Assembly (NCBI RefSeq): GCF_003545765.1
Contig: NZ_QXIO01000009.1
Span: 1 to 64,000 of the forward strand
Direction of reading: 5' to 3'
Origin: Colwellia sp. RSH04
GTDB lineage: Bacteria > Pseudomonadota > Gammaproteobacteria > Enterobacterales > Alteromonadaceae
DNA length: 64,000 nt
Each line of letters starts with the position of its first letter. The stretch's first letter is position 1. The position numbers and the translations under genes were made by a program. Positions 36,065 through 45,319 of this stretch are shown piece after piece. Under the pieces are notes generated by a model, which did no database searches, had not been told where the DNA came from, and worked only from the letters and a program-made list of their open reading frames with translations.

Positions 36065-39000
36065 CTAGAAGCTATAACTAACACCTACACGGATTTCCCA
36101 TAACGATGGTTTATTTTGAATGTCTTGCTCTTGGTTACCGTCATTGAATTCTTCAAAAACGTATTGACCTGCATCATTGCTTGATATTTCAACCATACGG
36201 TTACCTACAAATGACCCTTTGCTCATTACACCCCAGTCATCATTTAACATGTTACCAATGTTCTTAACGATAATGAAGGCACTACCTCGGTGGTCTGCAG
36301 ATAAACCAGGAAGTTCTTGAGTGAGTTTCAAGTCAAACGTTGTCCACCAATCAGCATTGTGAGCATTACGACCTTGAATTTGACCACGTGCTAAACCTTC
36401 ACTTTCAACAAAAGCGTCAAACGCTGCTTTGTCGAAACCGTCAGCGTAAACTACATTTGGATCATTTTCGGCAGGTACATAAAGTAATTGGCGTGAACCA
36501 TTCCAGTTGTTATCGCCATAACCTCTGTCTGAGCTATCAAACGTGTAAGAGTATGGGCGACCAGCACTTGATTGACCAAATAAGCTAATACGTGTATTTA
36601 AACTGTCAATTAACTCAACATTATAGTTTAACGCCATAGTGAAACGATGAGGGATTTCATAATCAGACGTTGCAATTGCTGGGTTAATAGCGTCAGTTGT
36701 CGCTAAGTTACCGTAGTTAGAACCGGCTACTGCACTTGTCATTGGATTCGCATCTTCTGAGTTGGTGTAAGAGTAACCAAAGGTTGCATCTAAACCAAAA
36801 TCAAACGACTTATTTACACCAAATGATAAAATAGTTGATTTACCATCTCTACCGCTGTTTGTTAATACGTACTCTCCTGAACGTCCTGCTGGTTCTTCAT
36901 ACAGAGGACGACCATCTGGCGCTACTTCACCTGAATAAGCAATACCAGCATCTTTTATAGTTGCTGAGTCAACTTTTTGGTTATATAACAAATCAGCTGT
37001 GAAGTTATAGCCGTTATTTGTAGTATAAGTACCACCGATTGAGTATTTCCATTCTGATGGCATTTTGAAGTTAGGATCAACAGCATTTACAGAGCCGTCA
37101 CCACCTTCTTGAGGAATGCCTTGAATTTGGTCATACATTGCTTGAGGAACACCGTAAATTGGCGTACCTGGGCTTGTCCAGTTGTTCGCAAATAAATCGA
37201 CTTTACCATCTTGCTCTACTAAATCAACTTTGTATTCACGAGTTGCGATTTGTACTAAACCATCGTTTGAATAAGAATTAGATAACCATACATTTGGGTT
37301 ACCACCAGAATATAAACCAAAGCCAGCTCTAACAGATAAGTTGTCATCTACATTCCAACTGAAGCCAACACGTGGTTGGAATAAATCTACGCCATCAAAA
37401 GTAGAGTTATTTGCATAACCATATCTTTCTTCAAACTGAGCGTTATAACGAGGTTTATCAGAGCTTGTGTACATATCATAACGGAAACCAAACATTAAGG
37501 TTGCATCGATATCCGTAAACGTGTACTCATCTTGCAAGAAGAAAGTATGCACATCATAAGTAAACTCTTGGCTTGCATCTTCAGGAATGTTAGTACCTGC
37601 CGAGTTATTATAATAAATACGAGCTGCTAAACCTGCTTCATAATCATCAATAGAGTCAAATCTAAACTCACCGTCGGTATGCTGCATAAATAAGTTAAAT
37701 GCGGTTAATGATTCATATTCATAGCCTGCAGTAATAGTATGATCATCTAAGTAGTAGTTACCTGAAACCTTAAAGGTTTGGTTATCCCAGTATAATTCGT
37801 TAGTTTGACGAGAATCATCAGGACCCAAGAATATTGTAGAACCACCGTGTCTGATTTGAACTTCACCAAAACCACTGTCAGCATCTAATGATTGTTGACG
37901 ATTGTCTAAGTCCATTTGACCGTAACTAATTGACGTTGAAAAGTTGTCTGTCCAATCAGAATGTAATGAGGCAACAAATGATTTTAACTCAGCGCCTTTT
38001 TCATAAAAGTGGCTATCAAGTGTTAATGCCCAGTTATCAGATTGAGATAACTTAAAGCCATCATTATAGTTATAAACAAAACTTGCACGATGATCATCGT
38101 TGATATTCCAATCAAGTTTTAGAAGTAACTTTTCATCTTCTACTGGCATATTACCTGGCATGCCACCAGCATCGTAACCGTATACGTCTTTTGTAACTTG
38201 CACTACGCGGTCAACGTCTGCTTGTGAAATTTGGTTACCTAATGGTTGGTATTCAAATAACTCAACGCCTTCAAGTTTTTCATATGAAACAAATGCAAAA
38301 ACTTTATCTTCTAAAATTGGGAAACCAACATTGAAGCCGTAACGTTTTTCACTGAACGAGCCTGTGGGTATATCCTTACCTTTTGCTTCATCACCTTTCA
38401 TTGAGTCATTAGTGTAATCAAAGAATACACTGCCATGTACTTCGTTTGTACCTGATTTAGTTACCGCATTAATGTTACACGAAGTGAAACTACCGTATTT
38501 AACATCAAAAGGGGCTAATTCAACAGATACTTGATCAATTGAATCATATGAAAATGGAACACGAACCGTTGGATAACCATTATCATTTAAACCAAAATTA
38601 TCATTCATCTTAGCGCCATCAAGCGTTAAGCTGTTAAAACGAGGGTTACCACCACCACATTGAATTGCATCATCGCGACTCTCATCAACATATATACGAG
38701 GATCAACTCGTACAATGTCCTTAAGATCACGGTTAATAGCAGGTAAACTTGCTAAATCTTCAGCATTAAAATGTGCTGCAGGGCTAGTACCCGTTGCAAA
38801 TTTGCTAATTGCTCTACCTGTAACTTCGATAACTTCTGTTTCTAATTTTGCTTCTAATGCAACCGCTACAGGGAATGTTTGTCCCAAGGTTAAAAAAACA
38901 TCGTTTAGCTCAGTATCCTTAAACTGGTCCGAATCAACAATAATTTTGTAAGGTCCACCTACTCTTAAACCTTTAGCAGTAAATAAACCAGAGTCATTTA

Positions 39001-39190
39001 CCGTTGCTGTTTTAGTCGTTCCTGATGGCACATGAACTATAGTAATTTGAGTTCCAGCAGCAGGATTACCGTTAGGGCCACTAATATTACCTTTAATGGC
39101 GGATGTTGTTGTATTTGCTAAAGCTGAAGTTGAAAGTCCAAGCGCAAGTACTAACGCACCCGTAATGCGTGAGAGACGATGAGTTGTCAT
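36065..39190 (-). CDS. Oar-like TonB-dependent receptor
   Basis: A 1041-residue outer-membrane receptor. After the signal peptide (1-25) comes a carboxypeptidase-regulatory-like domain (about 28-115), then a plug (about 120-260) with the cysteine pair CGGG...SC, and a large barrel with a final strand ending VSYSF. The type is called Oar-like. A weak RutR-like site lies 70 bases ahead of its start and it is divergent from the regulator gene, so it may import nucleic acid fragments or nucleosides. Substrate assignment is inference. Confidence 0.88.
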   Translation of the reverse strand: MTTHRLSRITGALVLALGLSTSALANTTTSAIKGNISGPNGNPAAGTQITIVHVPSGTTKTATVNDSGLFTAKGLRVGGPYKIIVDSDQFKDTELNDVFLTLGQTFPVAVALEAKLETEVIEVTGRAISKFATGTSPAAHFNAEDLASLPAINRDLKDIVRVDPRIYVDESRDDAIQCGGGNPRFNSLTLDGAKMNDNFGLNDNGYPTVRVPFSYDSIDQVSVELAPFDVKYGSFTSCNINAVTKSGTNEVHGSVFFDYTNDSMKGDEAKGKDIPTGSFSEKRYGFNVGFPILEDKVFAFVSYEKLEGVELFEYQPLGNQISQADVDRVVQVTKDVYGYDAGGMPGNMPVEDEKLLLKLDWNINDDHRASFVYNYNDGFKLSQSDNWALTLDSHFYEKGAELKSFVASLHSDWTDNFSTSISYGQMDLDNRQQSLDADSGFGEVQIRHGGSTIFLGPDDSRQTNELYWDNQTFKVSGNYYLDDHTITAGYEYESLTAFNLFMQHTDGEFRFDSIDDYEAGLAARIYYNNSAGTNIPEDASQEFTYDVHTFFLQDEYTFTDIDATLMFGFRYDMYTSSDKPRYNAQFEERYGYANNSTFDGVDLFQPRVGFSWNVDDNLSVRAGFGLYSGGNPNVWLSNSYSNDGLVQIATREYKVDLVEQDGKVDLFANNWTSPGTPIYGVPQAMYDQIQGIPQEGGDGSVNAVDPNFKMPSEWKYSIGGTYTTNNGYNFTADLLYNQKVDSATIKDAGIAYSGEVAPDGRPLYEEPAGRSGEYVLTNSGRDGKSTILSFGVNKSFDFGLDATFGYSYTNSEDANPMTSAVAGSNYGNLATTDAINPAIATSDYEIPHRFTMALNYNVELIDSLNTRISLFGQSSAGRPYSYTFDSSDRGYGDNNWNGSRQLLYVPAENDPNVVYADGFDKAAFDAFVESEGLARGQIQGRNAHNADWWTTFDLKLTQELPGLSADHRGSAFIIVKNIGNMLNDDWGVMSKGSFVGNRMVEISSNDAGQYVFEEFNDGNQEQDIQNKPSLWEIRVGVSYSF

Positions 39191-39259
39191 CTGTTATTCC
39201 TTGGTTATGTTTTAATCAGTAATGATATTTATTTTTATCAAGCAAACCGCATAAAAAAG

Positions 39260-39275
39260 TTAACCATTTGCTCGG
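39260..39275. promoter_or_regulatory. Weak RutR-like operator ahead of the large receptor
   Basis: TTAACCATTTGCTCGG matches TTGACCA-N2-TGGTCAA at 10 of the 14 specified bases; the right half is poor. It lies 70 bases from the receptor start. Confidence 0.45.
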
Positions 39276-39786
39276 TTTTTTAATTTCGATGCAAATTAGA
39301 CCAGATTTTTATGTCAGTTTCATTACATTTTTTTACGCTTTTATTACTAGGGATAAACATTAGAGGTCTAACCAGGCTTAATATACTGCATACAAAAAAA
39401 GTTAAACATATAAAATACAAGACCTTAAAAGCTATAAATATTATTTATGTTTAAAAAAGAAGCAACAAATCATCTTTTATACATATTTGTTATTAATACT
39501 TATGTATATGGTAACATTTCATTATAAGTAAAAGCTAGTATACAAAAAACATAAAAAACACTTTTATATATAAAAATCAATAACTAAAACTAAAAATAAA
39601 AAAAAACAATTTAAATCAATTACAATTTAAAAAGTTTGATTATTTACTTCTCTATCAGGCATGCCAGAATTAGTGGACAAATCACAGTTAAACCCATTTG
39701 CTGCTATTCCAATGTACTTTTGATAACAAATACGCTACATTTCAATCCCATTTATTTGGATGTTCAATTTTTTCATAACGCTTTTC

Positions 39787-39802
39787 CTAACCAATTGGTT
39801 AA
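39787..39802. promoter_or_regulatory. RutR-like operator ahead of the regulator gene (autoregulation)
   Basis: CTAACCAATTGGTTAA is palindromic over its central 14 bases and matches 11 of the 14 specified bases. It lies 80 bases upstream of the regulator ATG. Confidence 0.65.
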
Positions 39803-39882
39803 CTGGCGTTATTTTTAAGTATCTACACAATAATATCTTTAAAAAATTAACACTAAGACTATTTATTAATAGAGTTTTCAGA

Positions 39883-40515
39883 ATGACAGAAAATAATAAA
39901 GTTAAAAAAACAGGGAATATTAGAGCCAAAAGTCAGGTAAAAATTCTCACGGCTGCTACTACTGAGTTTGTTTTACAAGGTTATAAAGGTGCAACTGTGC
40001 AATCAATTGCCGATAGAGCCAATTTACCTAAAGCCAATATTCTTTATTATTTTAAAAATAAAGAAAATATTTATCATGCTGTACTAGAGCATACTCTTGA
40101 AATGTGGGATGAAGGCATAGGAGATATCGACCCATCTGAAGGTCCTAAGGCAGCCATTGAAAAATTTATTGAAGCAAAAGTAAGAATGTCTTTTAATCAT
40201 CCTGAAGCCTCAAAGATTTATGCTATGGAAATTATTCAAGGCGCTCAGCATTTAAAAGAATTTGCTCGAACTTACCAAAGACAATGGGTTAGAGAAAAAG
40301 CGAAGTTATTTCAACAATGGATAGATAACGGTGAAATGGCTGATGTAGACCCTGTACACCTTATCTTCTTGATATGGTCTTCAACACAACATTACGCTGA
40401 TTTTGAGACACAGATATTAACTATTATGAATAGAGCTGAATACGAAGAAGATGACGTTGAACAAGTTATTGCCTTCCTTTCTCAAATGATTTTACGCGGC
40501 TGTGGTTTAGCTTAA
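39883..40515 (+). CDS. RutR-like TetR family regulator
   Basis: A 210-residue repressor-type protein. The N-terminal helix-turn-helix (about 17-63) contains VQSIADRANLPKANILYYF, and the ligand domain carries the stretch HLIFLIWSSTQHYADF that is nearly the same in E. coli RutR (HLIFMIWASTQHYADF). RutR senses uracil/thymine and binds TTGACCA-N2-TGGTCAA. Boxes of this form recur around the nucleoside genes here, so this protein is the likely local regulator. ATG 39883 is the natural start; the longer frame from 39760 covers the operator. It is followed after 4 bases by a nuclease gene. Confidence 0.9.
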   Translation: MTENNKVKKTGNIRAKSQVKILTAATTEFVLQGYKGATVQSIADRANLPKANILYYFKNKENIYHAVLEHTLEMWDEGIGDIDPSEGPKAAIEKFIEAKVRMSFNHPEASKIYAMEIIQGAQHLKEFARTYQRQWVREKAKLFQQWIDNGEMADVDPVHLIFLIWSSTQHYADFETQILTIMNRAEYEEDDVEQVIAFLSQMILRGCGLA

Positions 40516-40519
40516 CCTT

Positions 40520-41716
40520 ATGAAATATTTAATTTTCCTCCTTATTTTAGGTGTTACTTTATTACCAATGAAAGATGCAAATGCTAAAACGATTAAAGTA
40601 GCGACATTTAATGTCAGTATGGAAGCGCTGAATTATATTGAACATAAACGCGGCAGTAATAGCCCTGTACCCAGCAGTACACTAGCAAACGCTTTACAAG
40701 AGAATAATTCGCAAATAAAAAATATTGCTGAAATAATTCAGCGAGTAAATCCTGACGTTATCCTACTTAATGAGTTTGATTTTTCTGATAATAATCAAGA
40801 AAGTAAGCATACTGCATTAAAACATTTTTTAAAAAACTACGTAGCAAAAAGCCAACAAGGCCAAACACCACAGCAATATCCTTATTTTTATCAAGGTCCT
40901 GTTAATACAGGCGTTAATTCTGGATTTGATTTAGATGGTAACGGTATTAGCGGTCAATTACCTGGTGATGGTTTTGGTTTTGGTTACTTTCCTGGCCACT
41001 TTGGTATGGCTATTTTATCAAAATACCCTATTGAGAGTGAAAAGATTAGAACCTTTCAACACTTCAAATGGTCTGATATGCCTAATGCACTACAACCGAT
41101 TGATGTAAAAACAAATAAATCATGGTTTAAAGATAATGCATGGCAAAGTTTACCGCTCTCTTCAAAGTCTCATTGGGACATTCCTATTAAGATAAACGAT
41201 ACCACGGTTCATTTTTTAGCAAGCCATCCTACTCCACCCGTTTTTGATGGCCCAGAAGATCGAAATGGTAAAAGAAATCATGATGAAATACGTTTTTGGC
41301 ATGATTACATATCAGATAAAAATAACCATTACATTTATGATGATAAAGGTCAAAAAGGCGGTATTGCAAAGCAAGCTTCATTTATTATTTTAGGTGACTT
41401 AAATGCGTCAAATGTTGATGGCGATGCTATAAATACAGGCATTGATGCGTTACTCAATCATGAAAAAATTAATGATGTGATGCCAAAAAGTGCAGGCGCA
41501 ACAAAACATACACAAGATAATATAAACGCCCAATATCATACTGCCTTTTGGCGAATGCGTGCTGATTACGTTTTGCCCTCTAAGCTTGGTTTTAAGCTAG
41601 TAAATTCAGGTGTATTTTGGCCATTAGACAATGAGCCAACCTATCGATTAATAAAAGATAGAAAAGCATCATCCGATCATAGACTCGTATGGGTAGAGCT
41701 TGAACTCACTAAATAG
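40520..41716 (+). CDS. Secreted endonuclease/exonuclease/phosphatase family protein
   Basis: A 398-residue exported protein (signal peptide 1-22, ending ANA). The fold is shown by VATFNVSME (Asn), ILLNEFDF (Glu), FLASHPTPP (His), ILGDLNASN (Asp/Asn), DYVLPS and SSDHRLVW (His). Unlike the protein at 22544 it has large insertions between the motifs, with a GNG-like acidic loop near 140. It is translated from the regulator's transcript (4-base gap), which links it to nucleic acid scavenging; phosphodiesterase or phosphatase action on other substrates is possible. Confidence 0.87.
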   Translation: MKYLIFLLILGVTLLPMKDANAKTIKVATFNVSMEALNYIEHKRGSNSPVPSSTLANALQENNSQIKNIAEIIQRVNPDVILLNEFDFSDNNQESKHTALKHFLKNYVAKSQQGQTPQQYPYFYQGPVNTGVNSGFDLDGNGISGQLPGDGFGFGYFPGHFGMAILSKYPIESEKIRTFQHFKWSDMPNALQPIDVKTNKSWFKDNAWQSLPLSSKSHWDIPIKINDTTVHFLASHPTPPVFDGPEDRNGKRNHDEIRFWHDYISDKNNHYIYDDKGQKGGIAKQASFIILGDLNASNVDGDAINTGIDALLNHEKINDVMPKSAGATKHTQDNINAQYHTAFWRMRADYVLPSKLGFKLVNSGVFWPLDNEPTYRLIKDRKASSDHRLVWVELELTK

Positions 41717-41784
41717 CCTTAAACAGCGACTAATAACTAATTACTAAATAATTACTAACTTAACGAACTTATAGAAAGCTTATC

Positions 41785-43188
41785 ATGAATAAACTGTTTA
41801 CTTGTATTACGCTTACGCTTGCTTTATCAGCGTGTAACTCAACCGTTCACACAAATACGACGACCATTACCAATATTCCAGAACAAATCACTGACGCACC
41901 AAAAAATATAATTATGATCGTGGCTGATGGTATGGGGCCAGCTTTTACGAGTGCTTATCGATACTATAACGACGATGTGACTACCTCACACATTGAACAA
42001 ACAGTATTCGACAGACATCTACTTGGATTAAGTAGTACATACCCTGCAAGAGAATCAGGTTATATTACCGATTCAGCGGCGGGCGCAACGGCACTATCTG
42101 CCGGTATTAAAACATACAATGGTGCTATTGCTGTCGATGTTAATAAAGAACCTGTGGGTACGGTTTTACAACGGGCTAAATCTCAAGGTAAAAAAACGGG
42201 TGTTGTCGTTACTTCACAAATTAATCACGCGACACCAGCAGCTTATATTACTCATAATGAAAGCCGTGAAAACTACAATGCTATCGCTGATAGTTATCTC
42301 GATAATGGCATAAATACTGACTTAATGTTAGGTGGCGGTTGGAAGTACTTTCTACGTGATGATAGAGATCTTGTGAGTGAATATAAGCAAGCTGGATTTC
42401 AGTATATTGACAATTATCAAGCTCTTAACCAGTTAAACGATAAAAAGCCTGTTTTAGGATTATTTGCAGATATTGGTTTACCCACAGCACTCGACGATAA
42501 AAACCCTCATCGTTTATCAATGATGACTAAAGTGGCAACAAATCAATTAACTAATGAAAAAGGCTTCTTTTTACTCGTTGAAGCCAGCCAAATCGACTGG
42601 GCTGGACATGGTAATGATATTGCTTCAGCAATGGCTGAAATGGACGACTTAGCTAAAACACTTGAATACCTTGAGCAATTTGTTGAAAGTAACCCTGACA
42701 CATTAGTCGTACTAACAGCTGATCACAGTACGGGCGGTTTAACGATTGCGGCAAACGGCGAGTATATATGGCAACCTGCTTTATTACATAAGATTAAGCA
42801 ATCACCGCGAATGTTAGCAAAGCAATTAGCAAAAAGTGATTTAACTCAAAATGAAATATCAAGTATTTTAAATTTTGAAGTGAGTGAACTTGAAGCGCAA
42901 CAATTACAACAAGCAAAATATAAAGCCTATGAAAAGCGTGAACACTACAGAAACTTATCAAAAAGTGCTCAAGCAAAAATGAAAGAGCCAAATATTACCT
43001 ATGCGATGAATAAAGCGGTGAAACAGTTAATTAATGAAAGAACAAATACCGGATGGACGAGCGGTGGCCATACAGGAATTGACGTGCCCGTTTATGCCTT
43101 TGGTAAACAGCATTTAACTTTTTCAGGCCAACTTGATAATACTGACATTGCCAAAAAAATGTTCTCACTTTTAGGCAAACAGCCATAA
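41785..43188 (+). CDS. Alkaline phosphatase, lipoprotein
   Basis: A 467-residue enzyme of the PhoA superfamily. The leader ends LSAC (lipobox, Cys 17). Metal and active-site motifs are IMIVADGMGP (Asp), ITDSAAGATALS (nucleophile Ser), NHATPAA, EASQIDWAGHGND, LTADHSTGG and SGGHTGIDVPVYA. It should remove phosphate from nucleotides and other esters on the periplasmic side. It lies 68 bases after the nuclease gene on the same strand: nuclease then phosphatase gives nucleosides for uptake. Confidence 0.92.
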   Translation: MNKLFTCITLTLALSACNSTVHTNTTTITNIPEQITDAPKNIIMIVADGMGPAFTSAYRYYNDDVTTSHIEQTVFDRHLLGLSSTYPARESGYITDSAAGATALSAGIKTYNGAIAVDVNKEPVGTVLQRAKSQGKKTGVVVTSQINHATPAAYITHNESRENYNAIADSYLDNGINTDLMLGGGWKYFLRDDRDLVSEYKQAGFQYIDNYQALNQLNDKKPVLGLFADIGLPTALDDKNPHRLSMMTKVATNQLTNEKGFFLLVEASQIDWAGHGNDIASAMAEMDDLAKTLEYLEQFVESNPDTLVVLTADHSTGGLTIAANGEYIWQPALLHKIKQSPRMLAKQLAKSDLTQNEISSILNFEVSELEAQQLQQAKYKAYEKREHYRNLSKSAQAKMKEPNITYAMNKAVKQLINERTNTGWTSGGHTGIDVPVYAFGKQHLTFSGQLDNTDIAKKMFSLLGKQP

Positions 43189-43236
43189 TAGAAAGCTGAA
43201 TGACAGTACCTAAAAAAGGCCTAAAAAAGAGCTAAA

Positions 43237-43266
43237 AAAAGCGAAACACATAAATGTTTCGCTTTT
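43237..43266. terminator. Bidirectional terminator, phosphatase/apt
   Basis: AAAAGCGAAACA (43237-43248) and TGTTTCGCTTTT (43255-43266) form a 12-bp stem between convergent genes. Confidence 0.9.
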
Positions 43267-43321
43267 ATCATTCTATAGGCCGGCTTTTTATCAATAAAAG
43301 AAAATGCCAAAGGTGAGTATT

Positions 43322-43867
43322 TTAATCACCTTCATACTCAAGTAATGCGTGAACAGAGAGTCCTAACGCTTTTAACTTTTCTTCGCCACCTAAATCAGGC
43401 AATGAAATAACAAATGCACTGTGCGTAGTGGTTGCGCCAACTTTTCTAATTAACTTAGTTGTCGCTTCAATTGTACCACCCGTTGCCAGTAAATCATCAA
43501 CAATTAGCACATTATCATCTTTCGTTAACGCATCTTGATGTATCTCTAAGGTATCTGTACCGTATTCTAATTGGTAGTCTTGTGCATATGTCGCTCTTGG
43601 TAATTTACCAGGCTTACGCACAGGAACAAAACCTACACCTAATGCTAAGGCAAGTGGTGCACCAAATAAAAAGCCTCTCGCTTCTGTACCAACCACTTTG
43701 GTAAAACCTTGACCTTGATATTTTTCTTTCAAAAGATCAATGGTTAATTTGAACGCTTCAGCGTTATCTAAAATGCCTGTTACGTCTCTAAATAAAATCC
43801 CTTTTTTTGGGTAGTCTTCAATAGTGTGTACAGCATTGATTAGCGTGTTCTTTTGTTCTACATTCAT
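43322..43867 (-). CDS. apt: Adenine phosphoribosyltransferase
   Basis: A 181-residue enzyme making AMP from adenine and [19 protein letters not shown] is the base-binding region and [16 protein letters not shown] is the PRPP motif. Its length equals that of the E. coli enzyme. A RutR-like operator lies 87 bases ahead of its start, which is unusual for this normally housekeeping gene and ties it to the scavenging regulon. Confidence 0.97.
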   Translation of the reverse strand: MNVEQKNTLINAVHTIEDYPKKGILFRDVTGILDNAEAFKLTIDLLKEKYQGQGFTKVVGTEARGFLFGAPLALALGVGFVPVRKPGKLPRATYAQDYQLEYGTDTLEIHQDALTKDDNVLIVDDLLATGGTIEATTKLIRKVGATTTHSAFVISLPDLGGEEKLKALGLSVHALLEYEGD

Positions 43868-43953
43868 AGTTTCTATAACATTTAACAGTTAAATTTTAGG
43901 GGTAAAATATATCAGCTTTTTCACAGGAGCGTAAGTCAGAACACAAAAAAAAC

Positions 43954-43969
43954 ATAACCAAATGGTCAA
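43954..43969. promoter_or_regulatory. RutR-like operator of apt
   Basis: ATAACCAAATGGTCAA matches the consensus at 12 of the 14 specified bases. It lies between the end of the MFS gene and the apt start, both on the minus strand. Confidence 0.7.
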
Positions 43970-43998
43970 GAAGAAGATGTTTTATTCCTTTATAACGA

Positions 43999-45153
43999 TT
44001 AAAGCGTTTTAGCCTGAAAGGAAGTCGGCAAAAATAATAAAAGCATGGCTCCAATTAAAGATGCAAATGCTGCTATATTAAAAGCATAGGTAGCGCCAGC
44101 ACCGTCCAGCCATAGGTGGCCTGCAATATAGGCCCCTATCGCACCACCTAAACCATAAACTCCGCCTAGGTAAACCGCTTGACCCCGACCTTGTTCAGAG
44201 CGATTAAAATACTCTGATAAGAATTGCATACTTGCACTATGGTATATAGCAAAACTTGCTGCATGTAATAACTGAGTTAAGATAAGTAGCCATAATACAT
44301 CACCGTAATTACCGGTAAAATACCAGCGAATGGCGGTAATAAATAAACTTAACAACAATAGCCATTTAACAGAAAAATATGTAAAAATTTTACCTGCAAA
44401 AATAAATACAATAACCTCGGCAACCACTCCTATGGAAATCAATAAACCTACCGCATAATCGGGATACTCTAAATCACGCAAGTACAAGGCAAAAAAACTA
44501 TAAAAAGGGCCAAAACTTATTTGCAGTAAAATGCCCGAAATGAAAAAGATAATAAAAGGCAATTTAAACAGCCGAATAAAAATTGTTGTTTCACTGTTAT
44601 GGGTAGTTAGCGTTTTTACGGGTTGTTTTAATCGTAAGGTTGATATCAATAAACAAATCAGTAGTAAACTACCTACAGTGATAAATGACTGATAAGTAAA
44701 AATACTCATCACTTCACCGGTAATAATAGCTAGAGCGATAAAACCTATACTCCCCCACAAACGGATTCTAGCGTAAATTTTGCCACTTCGGCGTACTGAG
44801 CTTAAAGTCAGTACTTCTAATTGAGGTAATATGGCAGTCCAAAACAAGCTGAATAATGCAAGAGATAAGGTAATAGGCCAAAAAGCATCTAGCCAATAAA
44901 GCAAAACAAAACTGAGTAATGCTAACAGCGCACCCAATTGAATAATAGCTAACTGACGACCACTTTTATCCGCGAGCATTGCCCAAAGGCTAGGCGCTAT
45001 TATTTTTGTCGCCGTAATAATGGCAAGTATTTCACCTACTTCAAGAGAGTTAAACCCTTTACCATCTAGAAACACAGACAAGAAAGGTGTGACTAACCCT
45101 AACAAGGCAAAATAGAAAAAGTAACTACTTGATAAACGAGTAAATAATTGCAA
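43999..45153 (-). CDS. MFS transporter, HcaT/nucleoside-symporter-like
   Basis: A 384-residue inner-membrane carrier with about twelve membrane segments. The loop LADKSGRQLA after the second helix is the MFS motif, and the general pattern (YARIRLWGSIGFIALA; later GRGQAVYLGGVYGLGG) fits the MFS_1-like group of HcaT and nucleoside:proton symporters. Sequence alone does not give the substrate, but a RutR-like operator 60 bases upstream points to a nucleoside or base. Confidence 0.85.
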   Translation of the reverse strand: MQLFTRLSSSYFFYFALLGLVTPFLSVFLDGKGFNSLEVGEILAIITATKIIAPSLWAMLADKSGRQLAIIQLGALLALLSFVLLYWLDAFWPITLSLALFSLFWTAILPQLEVLTLSSVRRSGKIYARIRLWGSIGFIALAIITGEVMSIFTYQSFITVGSLLLICLLISTLRLKQPVKTLTTHNSETTIFIRLFKLPFIIFFISGILLQISFGPFYSFFALYLRDLEYPDYAVGLLISIGVVAEVIVFIFAGKIFTYFSVKWLLLLSLFITAIRWYFTGNYGDVLWLLILTQLLHAASFAIYHSASMQFLSEYFNRSEQGRGQAVYLGGVYGLGGAIGAYIAGHLWLDGAGATYAFNIAAFASLIGAMLLLFLPTSFQAKTL

Positions 45154-45212
45154 AGTGATGAGTGAAGTATGTCAAAATAGTTGAGTAGTATACCCCACTA
45201 TTTTGATTTTTG

Positions 45213-45228
45213 CTGACCAATTAGTCAA
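45213..45228. promoter_or_regulatory. RutR-like operator of the MFS gene
   Basis: CTGACCAATTAGTCAA matches the consensus at 12 of the 14 specified bases, 60 bases upstream of the transporter start. Confidence 0.72.
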
Positions 45229-45319
45229 TAAAGATAATTAATCAGCAATTTAAGTGTCGCTTTGATGAATGCCGTGAATAAGCCACGTACATAAGCTACA
45301 TTAATTAGCTCATTTTCCG

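Larger units (their letters stand above)
39191..39882. other. Divergent regulatory region, receptor/rutR-like
   Basis: A 692-base AT-rich region without a gene. It contains two RutR-like palindromes (39260-39275, 39787-39802) and further half-sites such as TAGACCAGA near 39297 and CTAACCAGG near 39369. The frame that runs into the regulator gene from 39760 is not part of the protein. Confidence 0.65.
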
